A stretch of 64,000 nucleotides of DNA, from the NCBI GenBank assembly GCA_963817755.1, contig CAWFPB010000001.1:124001-188000 (forward strand), given 5' to 3'. Within the stretch, counting starts at the first letter, position 1; each line of letters opens with the position of its first letter. The DNA comes from Oleiagrimonas sp963817755. GTDB lineage: Bacteria; Pseudomonadota; Gammaproteobacteria; Xanthomonadales; Rhodanobacteraceae. Shown here piece after piece: positions 55,104-64,000 of the stretch. Made by a program: the position numbers and the translations under genes. The notes beneath the pieces are model-generated. The model did not search any database and was not told the DNA's origin. It was given only the letters and a program-made list of their open reading frames with translations.

Positions 55104-57263
55104 ATGCGCACGGCCGCGCCTTCCGATTCCACCGGATCCGCGGCGATTCCGGAAGACGTCATCGAACTGGAAGCCCGGCTGTCCGAGTACCTGACGGCCG
55201 ACGACGTGGCGCGCGTGCGCCAGGCCTACCGGATCGGTGCCGAGGCCCATGCCGGACAGAAGCGCAAGAGCGGCGAGCCCTACATTACCCATCCGGTGGC
55301 CGTGGCGACGCTGTTGGCCGACCTGCACATGGACGCGGAGACCATCATCGCCGCGATCCTGCACGATACGCTGGAGGACACTCGGCTGGACCGCGACCGG
55401 ATCGTCGAGGCCTTCGGCGAGGTGGTGGCGGAGCTGGTCGAGGGCGTGACCAAGCTCGACAGCGTGCGTTTCCGCAGCCGCCAGGAGGCCGCGGCCGAGA
55501 GCTTCCGCAAGATGCTGCTGGCCATGGCGCGTGACCTGCGGGTCATCCTGATCAAGCTGGCCGACCGCCTGCACAACATGCGCACCCTGGGGGCCAAGGA
55601 ATCCTCCTCCCGCAGGCGCATCGCCCGCGAGACCCTGGAGATCTACGCGCCGATTGCCCAGCGCCTGGGCATGAACCGCATCAAGGGTGAACTTCAGGAC
55701 CTGGGTTTCCGCGCTTTGTACCCGGACCGCCACCGGGTCATCAGTGCGCGTATCCGCAGCGCGCTGGGCAATCGTCGCGAGGGCATGATCCGCATCGAGG
55801 CCGCGTTGGCCAAGCGCCTGGGCGAGGAGAGCATTCCGGCGCGCGTGGTCAGCCGCATCAAGGCGCCCTACAGCATCTACAACAAGATGCACCGTGAACA
55901 TAAGTCCTTCGACGACGTGATGGACGTCTACGGCTTTCGCGTGGTCACCGACAGCGTGATGCGCTGCTACCAGGCGCTGGGCGCAATCCACATGCTGTAC
56001 AAGCCAGTGGAGACGCGCTTCAAGGACTTCATTGCCATTCCCAAGGCCAACGGCTACCAGTCGCTGCACACCGTGGTGTTCGGACCGTTCGGCGCGCCCA
56101 TCGAGATCCAGATCCGCACCGAGGAGATGGATTCGGTGGCCGAGCGCGGCGTGGCCGCGCACTGGATCTACAAGACCGAGAGCGGACCGGCCAACAGCGC
56201 GCAGTCGCGCGCACGCGAGTGGCTGGCGGGCCTGGTCGAGCGCCAGGCGGTGACCGACTCCTCGTCCGAATTCATCGAGAACGTCAAGGTCGACCTGTTT
56301 CCCGACGAGGTCTACCTGTTCACGCCCAAGGGCGAGATCATGTCGCTGCCGCGCAACGCCACGGCCATCGACTTCGCCTATGCGGTGCATACCGATGTCG
56401 GCGACCACGCGGTGTCGGCGCGCGTGAACGACAAACTGGTGCCGCTGCGCACTCGCCTGGATTCGGGGCAACGTGTGGAGATCATCACCGCACCCTCGTC
56501 GATGCCGCGCCTGGACTGGCTGGACGTGGTGGTCACCGGCAAGGCGCGCACTGCCATCCGCCAGTTCATCAAGCATCTGCAGCACGAGGACGCGGTGCAG
56601 TTCGGCCATCGCATGCTCGACCGCGCGCTGGATGCCCTGGGGGCCAGCCTGGACGACATCCGCCCCAAGACGCTGGAGCGCTACCTGGCCGACAACAAGC
56701 TCAAGCGATTCGAGGAGCTTCTGGCCGACATCGCCCTGGGCAACCGCATGCCCGACCAGGTTGCGGCGCAGCTGGTCGATGGGACTTCCGAAGGCCCCCG
56801 TGGCGGAGTCCCCACGCCGGAGAAGATTCTCATCACCGGCGACGAGCGCGGCGTGATCAGCTTCGGCAATTGCTGCCATCCGGTACCGGGCGACGACATC
56901 ATCGGCTACCTTTCGGCCGGCAAGGGCATCGTGGTGCACCGCATGGAATGCCCGAACATGGTCGAATTCCGCAAGTCGCCGCAGCGCTGCATCGGCATCG
57001 ACTGGGATCGCGAGGTGCACGGCGATTTCAAGGTCGAGCTGCGGATCGAAGTGATCAACCGCACCGGCGTGCTGGCGACTGTCGCCGCAGCCATCGCCGA
57101 GGCCAACTCCAACATCGAGAACGTCGAATACATCGAACGCGACCTCAGCGCCGCCACGCTGCTGTTCATGATCGAGGTGAAGAACCGCAAGCACCTGGCC
57201 GACGTGATGCGCCGGGTGCGCCGCGCGGGCGTAGTCAACGGGGTCTACCGCTACCCGGTCTGA
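55104..57263 (+). CDS. spoT: bifunctional (p)ppGpp synthetase/hydrolase SpoT
   Basis: 719 residues. The hydrolase HD domain is intact (ILHDTLEDT, KLADRLHNMRTL). The synthetase domain has IKAPYSIYNKM, FDDVMDVYGFRVV, GYQSLHTVV and IEIQIRTEEMD. TGS (LFPDEVYLFTPKGEIMSLPRNATAIDFAYAVHTDVG), helical, Cys-containing (GNCCHPVPGD) and ACT domains follow. It controls stringent-response nucleotide levels. The exact start is uncertain (an in-frame GTG lies upstream); it overlaps no other gene and follows rpoZ. Confidence 0.96.
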   Translation: MRTAAPSDSTGSAAIPEDVIELEARLSEYLTADDVARVRQAYRIGAEAHAGQKRKSGEPYITHPVAVATLLADLHMDAETIIAAILHDTLEDTRLDRDRIVEAFGEVVAELVEGVTKLDSVRFRSRQEAAAESFRKMLLAMARDLRVILIKLADRLHNMRTLGAKESSSRRRIARETLEIYAPIAQRLGMNRIKGELQDLGFRALYPDRHRVISARIRSALGNRREGMIRIEAALAKRLGEESIPARVVSRIKAPYSIYNKMHREHKSFDDVMDVYGFRVVTDSVMRCYQALGAIHMLYKPVETRFKDFIAIPKANGYQSLHTVVFGPFGAPIEIQIRTEEMDSVAERGVAAHWIYKTESGPANSAQSRAREWLAGLVERQAVTDSSSEFIENVKVDLFPDEVYLFTPKGEIMSLPRNATAIDFAYAVHTDVGDHAVSARVNDKLVPLRTRLDSGQRVEIITAPSSMPRLDWLDVVVTGKARTAIRQFIKHLQHEDAVQFGHRMLDRALDALGASLDDIRPKTLERYLADNKLKRFEELLADIALGNRMPDQVAAQLVDGTSEGPRGGVPTPEKILITGDERGVISFGNCCHPVPGDDIIGYLSAGKGIVVHRMECPNMVEFRKSPQRCIGIDWDREVHGDFKVELRIEVINRTGVLATVAAAIAEANSNIENVEYIERDLSAATLLFMIEVKNRKHLADVMRRVRRAGVVNGVYRYPV

Positions 57264-57360
57264 TATCCGCTGACGGTCCACCGCGACGCGGACGCATACG
57301 CAGGCTCGACGGCTCTTGATAAGCTCGCAGGCATTTCCGCTGACCTTCACCGAGGCCGCC

Positions 57361-57744
<384 letters not shown>

Positions 57745-57826
57745 GCATGGCGACGGCGAGGGCCGACAGGACGCGTCGGGATTGCCTGCTGAATGCGGCG
57801 CGTGATCCGGGCTAGCCTGCTCGTCG

Positions 57827-59932
57827 ATGAGCACGCCCGCTTCCCCTTCAGCGGCGGCCGAGACCGAACCCGGACGCCAGCCCGTCACCACGCTCAAGGG
57901 CGTGGGGCCGGCGCTGCAGCGTGCACTGGAGAGGCTCGGCATCGCCTGCGTGCAGGACCTGTGGTTCCACCTGCCGCTGCGCTATGAGGACCGCACGCGG
58001 ATCACGCCGATCCGCGAGCTGGCGATCGGCCGGCCTGCACAGGTCGAGGGTCTGGTCGAAGCGGTCGAGAGCACCTTTCGCTACCGCGCGCAGCTGAAGG
58101 TCGCGATCGACGACGACTCGGCATCCACGTTGCTGCTGCGCTTCTTCCATTTCCGCAAGGCCCAGGCCGACCAGTTGCGTCCCGGCACCCGCCTGCGCTG
58201 CTACGGCGACGTGCGCATGGGCGCGCAGGGACCGGAGATGGTGCACCCGCAATATCAGCGCGTGCGCGAGGGCGCGCCGTTGGACGGGCGGTTGACGCCG
58301 GTCTACCCGATGACCGAGGGCCTGGGGCAGAAAAGGCTGCGCGGCCTGATCGAGCAGGCCCTGGAGCGCCTGCCGGCGGATGCCGAACTGGAGCTGATTC
58401 CGGACGCGCTGCGCGAGGGACTGGGCCTGGGCTCGTTGCGCACGGCGCTGCTGACCGTGCACCGGCCGCCTCCCGATGCCGACCTGGCGGCACTGGCGCA
58501 GGGCGTGCACCCGGCGCAGCAGCGCCTGGCCTTCGAGGAGCTGCTGACCCAGCACCTGAGCCTCAAGCAACTGCGGGCCAAGGTACGCAGCCGCCGCGCG
58601 CCGCCGCTTCGGGGCGACGGCACGATGCGGCAACGCCTGGTGGCGCAGTTGCCGTTCGCCCTGACCGCGGCCCAGCAGCGCGTCGATGCCGAGATTCTCA
58701 CCGACCTGGCCATGGCCCGGCCCATGCTGCGCCTGGTCCAGGGCGACGTCGGCAGCGGCAAGACGGTGGTCGCGGCACTGGCCGCGCTGGCCGCGGTCGA
58801 GTGCGGGTGGCAGGCGGCGTTGATGGCGCCCACCGAATTGCTGGCCGAGCAGCACCTGGTCAACTTGCGCGCCTGGCTGGAACCGCTGGGCATCGAGGTG
58901 GCCTGGCTGGCCGGCAAGGTACAGGGCCGGGCGCGCAAGCAGGCGCTGGAAGCCGTGGCCGGCGGCGCGCAGGTGGTCGTGGGCACCCATGCGCTGATGC
59001 AGGAAGGCGTGGCGTTCGAGCGCCTGGGCCTGGTGATCATCGACGAGCAGCACCGCTTCGGGGTGCACCAGCGCCTGGCCCTGCGCGACAAGGGCGGCGA
59101 AGGAGACAGGGTCCCGCACCAGCTGGTGCTCACCGCCACCCCGATCCCGCGGACCCTGGCGATGAGCGCCTATGCCGACCTGGACGTGTCGGCCATCGAC
59201 GAGTTGCCGCCCGGGCGCACGCCGGTGCAGACCGTGGCCATTGCCGGCACCCGCCGTGACGAGGTCATCGAGCGCCTGCGCGTGGCCTGCAGCGAGGGGC
59301 GCCAGGCCTACTGGGTCTGCACCCTGATCGAGGAGTCCGAGCAGCTTTCGGCGCAGGCGGCCGAGGTGGTGCACGAGGAGCTGACGGCGGCGTTGCCGGG
59401 CCTGCGCGTGGAGCTGGTGCACGGGCGCATGAAGGCGCGCGACAAGCAGGCCGTGATGCAGGCCTTCAAAGACGGCGAGGTGGCGGTGCTGGTGGCGACC
59501 ACGGTGATCGAGGTCGGCGTGGACGTGCCCAACGCCAGCCTGATGGTGATCGAGAATGCCGAGCGTCTGGGCCTGGCGCAGCTGCACCAGTTGCGCGGCC
59601 GGGTCGGGCGCGGCAGCGTGGCCTCCAGCTGCGTGCTGCTGTATCACGCGCCGCTGTCGGCGCTGGCGCGCGAGAGGCTTCAGGTGATGCGCCAGACCAA
59701 CGACGGCTTCCGCATTGCCGAGAAGGACCTGGAGCTGCGTGGTCCCGGCGAAGTGCTGGGCACGCGACAGACCGGACGCCTGGCATTCCGCGTCGCCGAC
59801 CTGGCGCGTGACGCCCATCTGCTGCCGGCGGTGCAGCGGGTCGGGGCCGCGTTGCTTGGCGAGGACCCGCAGCGGGCCGAGCGCCTTGTGGCGCGCTGGG
59901 TGGGTGCGGCCGCGCGCTACGCCGACGCCTGA
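57827..59932 (+). CDS. recG: ATP-dependent DNA helicase RecG
   Basis: 701 residues. The wedge/OB domain (DRTRITPIRELAIGRPAQVEG) is followed by helicase domains: Walker A GDVGSGKTVVA, IIDEQHRFGVHQR (DEQH box), LTATPIPRTLAMSAY and TTVIEVGVDVPNASLMVIENAERLGLAQLHQLRGRVGRG, plus the TRG motif region with EKDLELRGPGEVLGTRQTG. It remodels stalled forks and Holliday junctions. Full length; it follows ridA by 82 bp. Confidence 0.96.
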   Translation: MSTPASPSAAAETEPGRQPVTTLKGVGPALQRALERLGIACVQDLWFHLPLRYEDRTRITPIRELAIGRPAQVEGLVEAVESTFRYRAQLKVAIDDDSASTLLLRFFHFRKAQADQLRPGTRLRCYGDVRMGAQGPEMVHPQYQRVREGAPLDGRLTPVYPMTEGLGQKRLRGLIEQALERLPADAELELIPDALREGLGLGSLRTALLTVHRPPPDADLAALAQGVHPAQQRLAFEELLTQHLSLKQLRAKVRSRRAPPLRGDGTMRQRLVAQLPFALTAAQQRVDAEILTDLAMARPMLRLVQGDVGSGKTVVAALAALAAVECGWQAALMAPTELLAEQHLVNLRAWLEPLGIEVAWLAGKVQGRARKQALEAVAGGAQVVVGTHALMQEGVAFERLGLVIIDEQHRFGVHQRLALRDKGGEGDRVPHQLVLTATPIPRTLAMSAYADLDVSAIDELPPGRTPVQTVAIAGTRRDEVIERLRVACSEGRQAYWVCTLIEESEQLSAQAAEVVHEELTAALPGLRVELVHGRMKARDKQAVMQAFKDGEVAVLVATTVIEVGVDVPNASLMVIENAERLGLAQLHQLRGRVGRGSVASSCVLLYHAPLSALARERLQVMRQTNDGFRIAEKDLELRGPGEVLGTRQTGRLAFRVADLARDAHLLPAVQRVGAALLGEDPQRAERLVARWVGAAARYADA

Positions 59933-60008
59933 TCCAGACCGCGCGGTCAAGCTCGACGAAAGATGCACGGGGCGGGTTATGCTGTGCGTTTCGTTTGCGG
60001 AGACCTGC

Positions 60009-60950
60009 ATGAACCGGCCATCGCTGATCATCGACACCGATCCCGGCGTCGACGATGCCCTCGCTCTGATGATGGCACACGCCCACGCCGACGTGCTGGC
60101 CCTGACCATTGCCGCCGGCAACGTGGGCATCGATCATACCGTGCGCAATGCCCTGACCCTGATGGATCTGATCGGGGCCGATACGCCGGTGCACCCGGGC
60201 TGCGCCACGCCGTTGGTCAGGATGCCGTCCGAGGATGCGGCTCTGGTACACGGCGCCGACGGTTTCGGCGACGTCGGATTTCCGGTGCCTTCGCGCACGG
60301 CGCGGGAAGAAACGGCCGCGCTTGCCCTGGTACGGATCACGCAGGAGCATCCGGGGGCGACCCTTGTCGCCCTGGGGCCCCTGACCAACCTGGCCCTGGC
60401 CCTGCGCCTGGATCCGTCCCTGCCGTCGCGGGTCGGTCGGCTGGTGGTCATGGGCGGCGCGGTCAACGGGCACGGCAACACCCTGTCCACGCCGGCCGAA
60501 TTCAACATCGGCTTCGATCCGGAAGCCGCGCACGTGGTGTTCGAGGCCTTTGCGGAGCTGGATCTTGTCGACTGGGAGGCCTCGGTCCGGCACGCCTTCG
60601 ATGGCGCCGCCTTCGATCGCTGGCTCGACGAAGGCGGTGCGCGAGCCGACTTCTATCGGCGCATTGGCGCCACCTCGCGCGCATGGAACGCCCGGCGCGG
60701 TCGCACCGGCGTGATCGCTGCCGACGCCCTGGCCATGGCCGTGGCGATTGACCCCGAGGCCGTCCTGCGTGCCGAGCGCCATCCGGTGGGGATCGAGCTG
60801 GAAGGATCGCTGACCCGCGGCGCAACCGTGGTCGACTGGGAGGCACGCCGGGATCGCCCGGCCCAGGCGCGCATCGTGTTCGACGTGGACCAGGGGCGGT
60901 TCGAGGCCATGGTGGCCAAGGCGCTGGGGGTGGCGGAAGGCCAGGGGTGA
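60009..60950 (+). CDS. inosine-uridine preferring nucleoside hydrolase
   Basis: 313 residues. Calcium-binding N-terminal motif IIDTDPGVDDALAL (D-x-D-x-x-x-D-D), then GNVGIDHTVRNAL, VALGPLTNLALALR, VVMGGAVNGHGNTLSTPAEFNIGFDPEAAHVVF and the C-terminal AADALAMAVAIDP. It cleaves the N-glycosidic bond of ribonucleosides for purine or pyrimidine salvage; the exact base preference is not readable. It follows recG by 76 bp. Confidence 0.92.
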   Translation: MNRPSLIIDTDPGVDDALALMMAHAHADVLALTIAAGNVGIDHTVRNALTLMDLIGADTPVHPGCATPLVRMPSEDAALVHGADGFGDVGFPVPSRTAREETAALALVRITQEHPGATLVALGPLTNLALALRLDPSLPSRVGRLVVMGGAVNGHGNTLSTPAEFNIGFDPEAAHVVFEAFAELDLVDWEASVRHAFDGAAFDRWLDEGGARADFYRRIGATSRAWNARRGRTGVIAADALAMAVAIDPEAVLRAERHPVGIELEGSLTRGATVVDWEARRDRPAQARIVFDVDQGRFEAMVAKALGVAEGQG

Positions 60951-61240
60951 GGGGCGAGAGGCGAGAGGCGAGGGTAGGCGCCGGCGATCGGAACCGGCGG
61001 GTGTGCGCCATGGGTGGTATGGATCGGCATATCCAGGGGCCTACCCGCGGTTTGCATGGAAATCTCCTGCTTGTGCGCTCCCCTCTTGCCTCGAGCTGCT
61101 TTTCAAACGGGAAAGAACGGAAGGTCAGAGGTCGTGCGCGTGGGACCTGAGTTTCGCCCCTCGTCCCTAGCCCCTTGCAGCCCCCGAATCCCGCCGCTAC
61201 ACTTCCCCTCTTTTCCCCGCGCTTTAGCCCGGAGCGAGCC
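60951..61240. other. 290-bp gap with short GC-rich repeats
   Basis: It begins with repeated GAGAGGC/GCGAGAG units (60951-60975) and contains partly complementary CGCCCCTCGTCCC sequence near 61155. No open reading frame with family resemblance was seen. It probably contains the rpmE2 promoter; no clear box was found. Confidence 0.4.
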
Positions 61241-61486
61241 ATGAAGCCCGACACCCATCCGAACTACCAGCCGGTGGTGTTCCAGGACCAGTCCTCCGAT
61301 TTCGCCTTCCTGACGAAGTCGACGATGTCCAGCAAGGAAACCATCCAGTGGGAGGATGGCAACGAGTACCCCCTGATCAAGGTGGAAATCTCCAGCCATT
61401 CGCACCCGTTCTACACCGGCAAGCAGAAGACCATCGACGCCGGCGGCCGCGTGGACAAGTTCCGCCGCCGCTACGGCACCAAGTAA
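61241..61486 (+). CDS. rpmE2: 50S ribosomal protein L31 type B
   Basis: 81 residues, the length of the zinc-free type B form. It starts MKPDTHPNYQPVVFQDQSS, has SHPFYTGKQKTIDAGGRVDKFRRRYG, and lacks the CxxC pairs of the zinc-binding L31. Such copies often substitute for zinc-containing L31 during zinc limitation; no Zur box was recognised upstream, so here it may be the only L31. Start ATG at 61241 follows CGGAGCGAGCC. Confidence 0.95.
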   Translation: MKPDTHPNYQPVVFQDQSSDFAFLTKSTMSSKETIQWEDGNEYPLIKVEISSHSHPFYTGKQKTIDAGGRVDKFRRRYGTK

Positions 61487-61540
61487 GCCGGTATCGCGCG
61501 CCCGGGTTTGCCGGGAAGCGCGCCAGCATGGTGTCTTGAC

Positions 61541-61575
61541 GAAAGCCGTGGGCCCTCCGGGTCCGCGGCTTTTCG
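61541..61575 (+). terminator. terminator after rpmE2
   Basis: GAAAGCCG and CGGCTTTTC pair around a GC-rich internal stem and the transcript continues with TTTTCG. A probable intrinsic terminator. Confidence 0.65.
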
Positions 61576-61632
61576 TGTGCCCGGAGACGTTCCACGCGGC
61601 GCCGGTCGACTCCGTACGCGGGCGTCTTGTGT

Positions 61633-61638
61633 CATAAT
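61633..61638 (+). promoter_or_regulatory. possible -10 box of the gltA promoter
   Basis: CATAAT within GTGTCATAATGG, about 130 bp before the gltA start; the -35 region is poor. A candidate only. Confidence 0.3.
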
Positions 61639-61769
61639 GGGGAGATCGACGGACGCCCAGGCGTCCGCCCGGAAGGGCAGTGAAGTCGCCCTTCGCGCGA
61701 GCCACATTCCCCGTCCCCTCCGGCGCCGCGGCCCCGCCTGCGCCGGTACCGAATGCCAAGGAGTACGCC

Positions 61770-63062
<1,293 letters not shown>

Positions 63063-63088
63063 TTGCACGCGTCACACCTGGAAACGAG

Positions 63089-63116
63089 AACGCCCCGCAT
63101 CGCGGGGCGTTTTCTT
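63089..63116 (+). terminator. factor-independent terminator of gltA
   Basis: AACGCCCCG and CGGGGCGTT form a 9-bp stem around CATCG, followed by TTCTTT, 26 bp after the stop codon. Confidence 0.85.
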
Positions 63117-63206
63117 TGGTCGGTGTATAGACCGCACACCTGTCACCCATGTATCCGGTCTGCACAAGGTCGGCAAAAAAGTTAGGGAGCGAAGCGCGGC
63201 CGGTGC

Positions 63207-63899
63207 TCAGCGGCCCAGCGCGCCGGCGAGCATGTCCTCGAAGTCCTGGTCGTTGCTGCTGTCCGGTGCCTCGAGCAGGGCGTCCACCGCACTCAGCGAG
63301 GCGCGTTGCATGGGGCGTTCGTCGATGCGGCCCAGCGGGGCCTGGCGAATGGCGACCCGCGGGAACACGGTCAGGTCGAAGGGCAGGCCGTCGGCCTGGA
63401 AAAGGTAGGCCGGATAGTCGTCGGAATGGTCGCGGTTCTCGCGCACGCGGCGGTTGTGGACCTCGAAGGGAATGCCGTGTTCGCGCAGGAAACGCGGCAC
63501 GGCTTCGGGATCGTCGCAAAACAGGTGCAGGCAGACCGCCGAATGGGTGTCGGCAGTGCCTTCGAGTACCGCGCCGACCAGGCGCGGCTCGAACCGGGCC
63601 AGGAAGCCCATGGCCTCGCGCGCGGCCTCGCGCCGGCGGCGCAGGGCGTGCGGTTGTTCGTGGCCGTGGAAGATGCGCTGGCGTTCGCGCAGGGCCTGCT
63701 CGATCTCGCGGTTGCGCGGCAGGGACTGCTCGTCGTCCACGCCCATGCGCTCGGCGGCCTTGAGCTTGGCGTGGTGGTAGTCGCGGATGCCATGCTCGCT
63801 CATCAGGCGGGCCGCTTCCTGGGCCACGCGCTGGCGGTTGCGATGCAGGCGGTCCTGGGCGTGTATGCGGTGATGCCGACCTCGGGCCATGGCGTGCAC
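63207..63899 (-). CDS. nucleotidyltransferase-like protein of unknown function
   Basis: 230 residues (227 if the second ATG at 63890 is used). The N-terminal 90 residues are basic and helical (HRNRQRVAQEAARLMSEHGIRDYHHAKLKAAERMG). The C-terminal part has VGAVLEGTADTHSAVCLHLFCDDPEAVPRFLREHGIPFEVHNRRVR and PFDLTVFPRVAIRQAP, a layout reminiscent of small nucleotidyltransferase proteins conserved in Xanthomonadaceae. The classic GSxxxxxDxD motif is not evident, so activity is doubtful. It is convergent with gltA. Confidence 0.6.
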   Translation of the reverse strand: MHAMARGRHHRIHAQDRLHRNRQRVAQEAARLMSEHGIRDYHHAKLKAAERMGVDDEQSLPRNREIEQALRERQRIFHGHEQPHALRRRREAAREAMGFLARFEPRLVGAVLEGTADTHSAVCLHLFCDDPEAVPRFLREHGIPFEVHNRRVRENRDHSDDYPAYLFQADGLPFDLTVFPRVAIRQAPLGRIDERPMQRASLSAVDALLEAPDSSNDQDFEDMLAGALGR

Positions 63900-63963
63900 T
63901 CCGTCGTCCGGCTACAGCCTACCCGAGAGCAGCCGGCAGCGGAACCCGCGGCCGGCCGCCCGA

Positions 63964-64000
63964 TCAGAAGATGTCGTAGGCGTGCTTCTGGTTCTTGTCC
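63964..64000 (-). CDS. extreme C-terminus of a gene running off the right edge
   Basis: Eleven codons and a TGA stop read DKNQKHAYDIF on the minus strand. The frame is open to the edge. Far too little remains to identify the protein; the call rests on its placement 65 bp upstream of the next leftward gene. Confidence 0.35.
   Translation of the reverse strand, partial: DKNQKHAYDIF

Noticed and set aside
61487..61769. tRNA search in the rpmE2-gltA gap
   Set aside because: The only strong structure is a terminator hairpin; no acceptor/T-loop pattern (GTTCRANNC) was found.

Overview
The window is high-GC gammaproteobacterial chromosome, most likely from the Xanthomonadaceae or a neighbouring family. 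Supporting signs are a maltodextrin locus built on a large TonB-dependent receptor of the Xanthomonas/Caulobacter type, a GH13 alpha-glucosidase resembling the Xanthomonas XgtA enzyme, paired tryptophan-halogenase-like genes, intergenic GTAGGAGC-type palindromes and arrays of a GGGACTC heptamer. No rRNA, tRNA, phage, insertion sequence or CRISPR was seen. Species cannot be fixed from the sequence alone.

Layout. 0-4.4 kb: end of a TPR protein (frameshifted), an HU-type protein with a Lys/Ala tail, an outer-membrane protein and a umuDC pair. 4.4-26.7 kb: a carbohydrate-utilisation island with a LacI-family regulator, two periplasmic or lipid-anchored alpha-amylases, a six-hairpin glycosidase-like protein, an MFS sugar transporter, a GH31 alpha-glucosidase, a TonB-dependent receptor, a cytoplasmic GH13 alpha-glucosidase and two FAD-dependent halogenase-like proteins; four unrelated small genes sit in the middle (11.5-13.6 kb). 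26.8-41.8 kb: housekeeping and signalling genes (rpiA, EVE protein, 5-formyl-THF cyclo-ligase, 6S RNA, zapA, a coiled-coil gene, a very large propeller-PAS-GGDEF-EAL protein, ygfB, pepP, pepQ, PilZ, DUF1631, hemW). 41.8-46.5 kb: a P-type ATPase coupled to a Ca2+/cation antiporter, then a di-iron metallo-beta-lactamase-fold protein behind an FNR-like box. 46.5-64 kb: rdgB, rph, yicC, gmk, the mlaFEDCB phospholipid operon, an acetyltransferase, mlaA, rpoZ, spoT, ridA, recG, a nucleoside hydrolase, rpmE2, gltA and a nucleotidyltransferase-like gene.

How it works together. Five near-identical palindromes, consensus TGMATACGTATKCA, occur only in front of the island's transport and hydrolase units (11.39, 18.25, 18.36, 24.78 and 24.91 kb). 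They predict one regulon, probably under the LacI-family protein at 4.5 kb: receptor for outer-membrane uptake, periplasmic amylases and GH31 enzyme for trimming, MFS transporter for inner-membrane import, cytoplasmic GH13 enzyme for glucose release. One halogenase gene lies directly behind an operator and the other lies beside the receptor gene, so a flavin-dependent halogenase-like activity appears to be wired into maltodextrin uptake; its substrate is unknown. This is the most interesting feature of the window.

Caution on sequence quality. Six genes are interrupted only by single-base indels (twelve insertions, one deletion), eleven of the insertions being packed into 7.1-10.5 kb. Reading through them restores full-length, conserved proteins, so assembly error is at least as likely as real gene decay.
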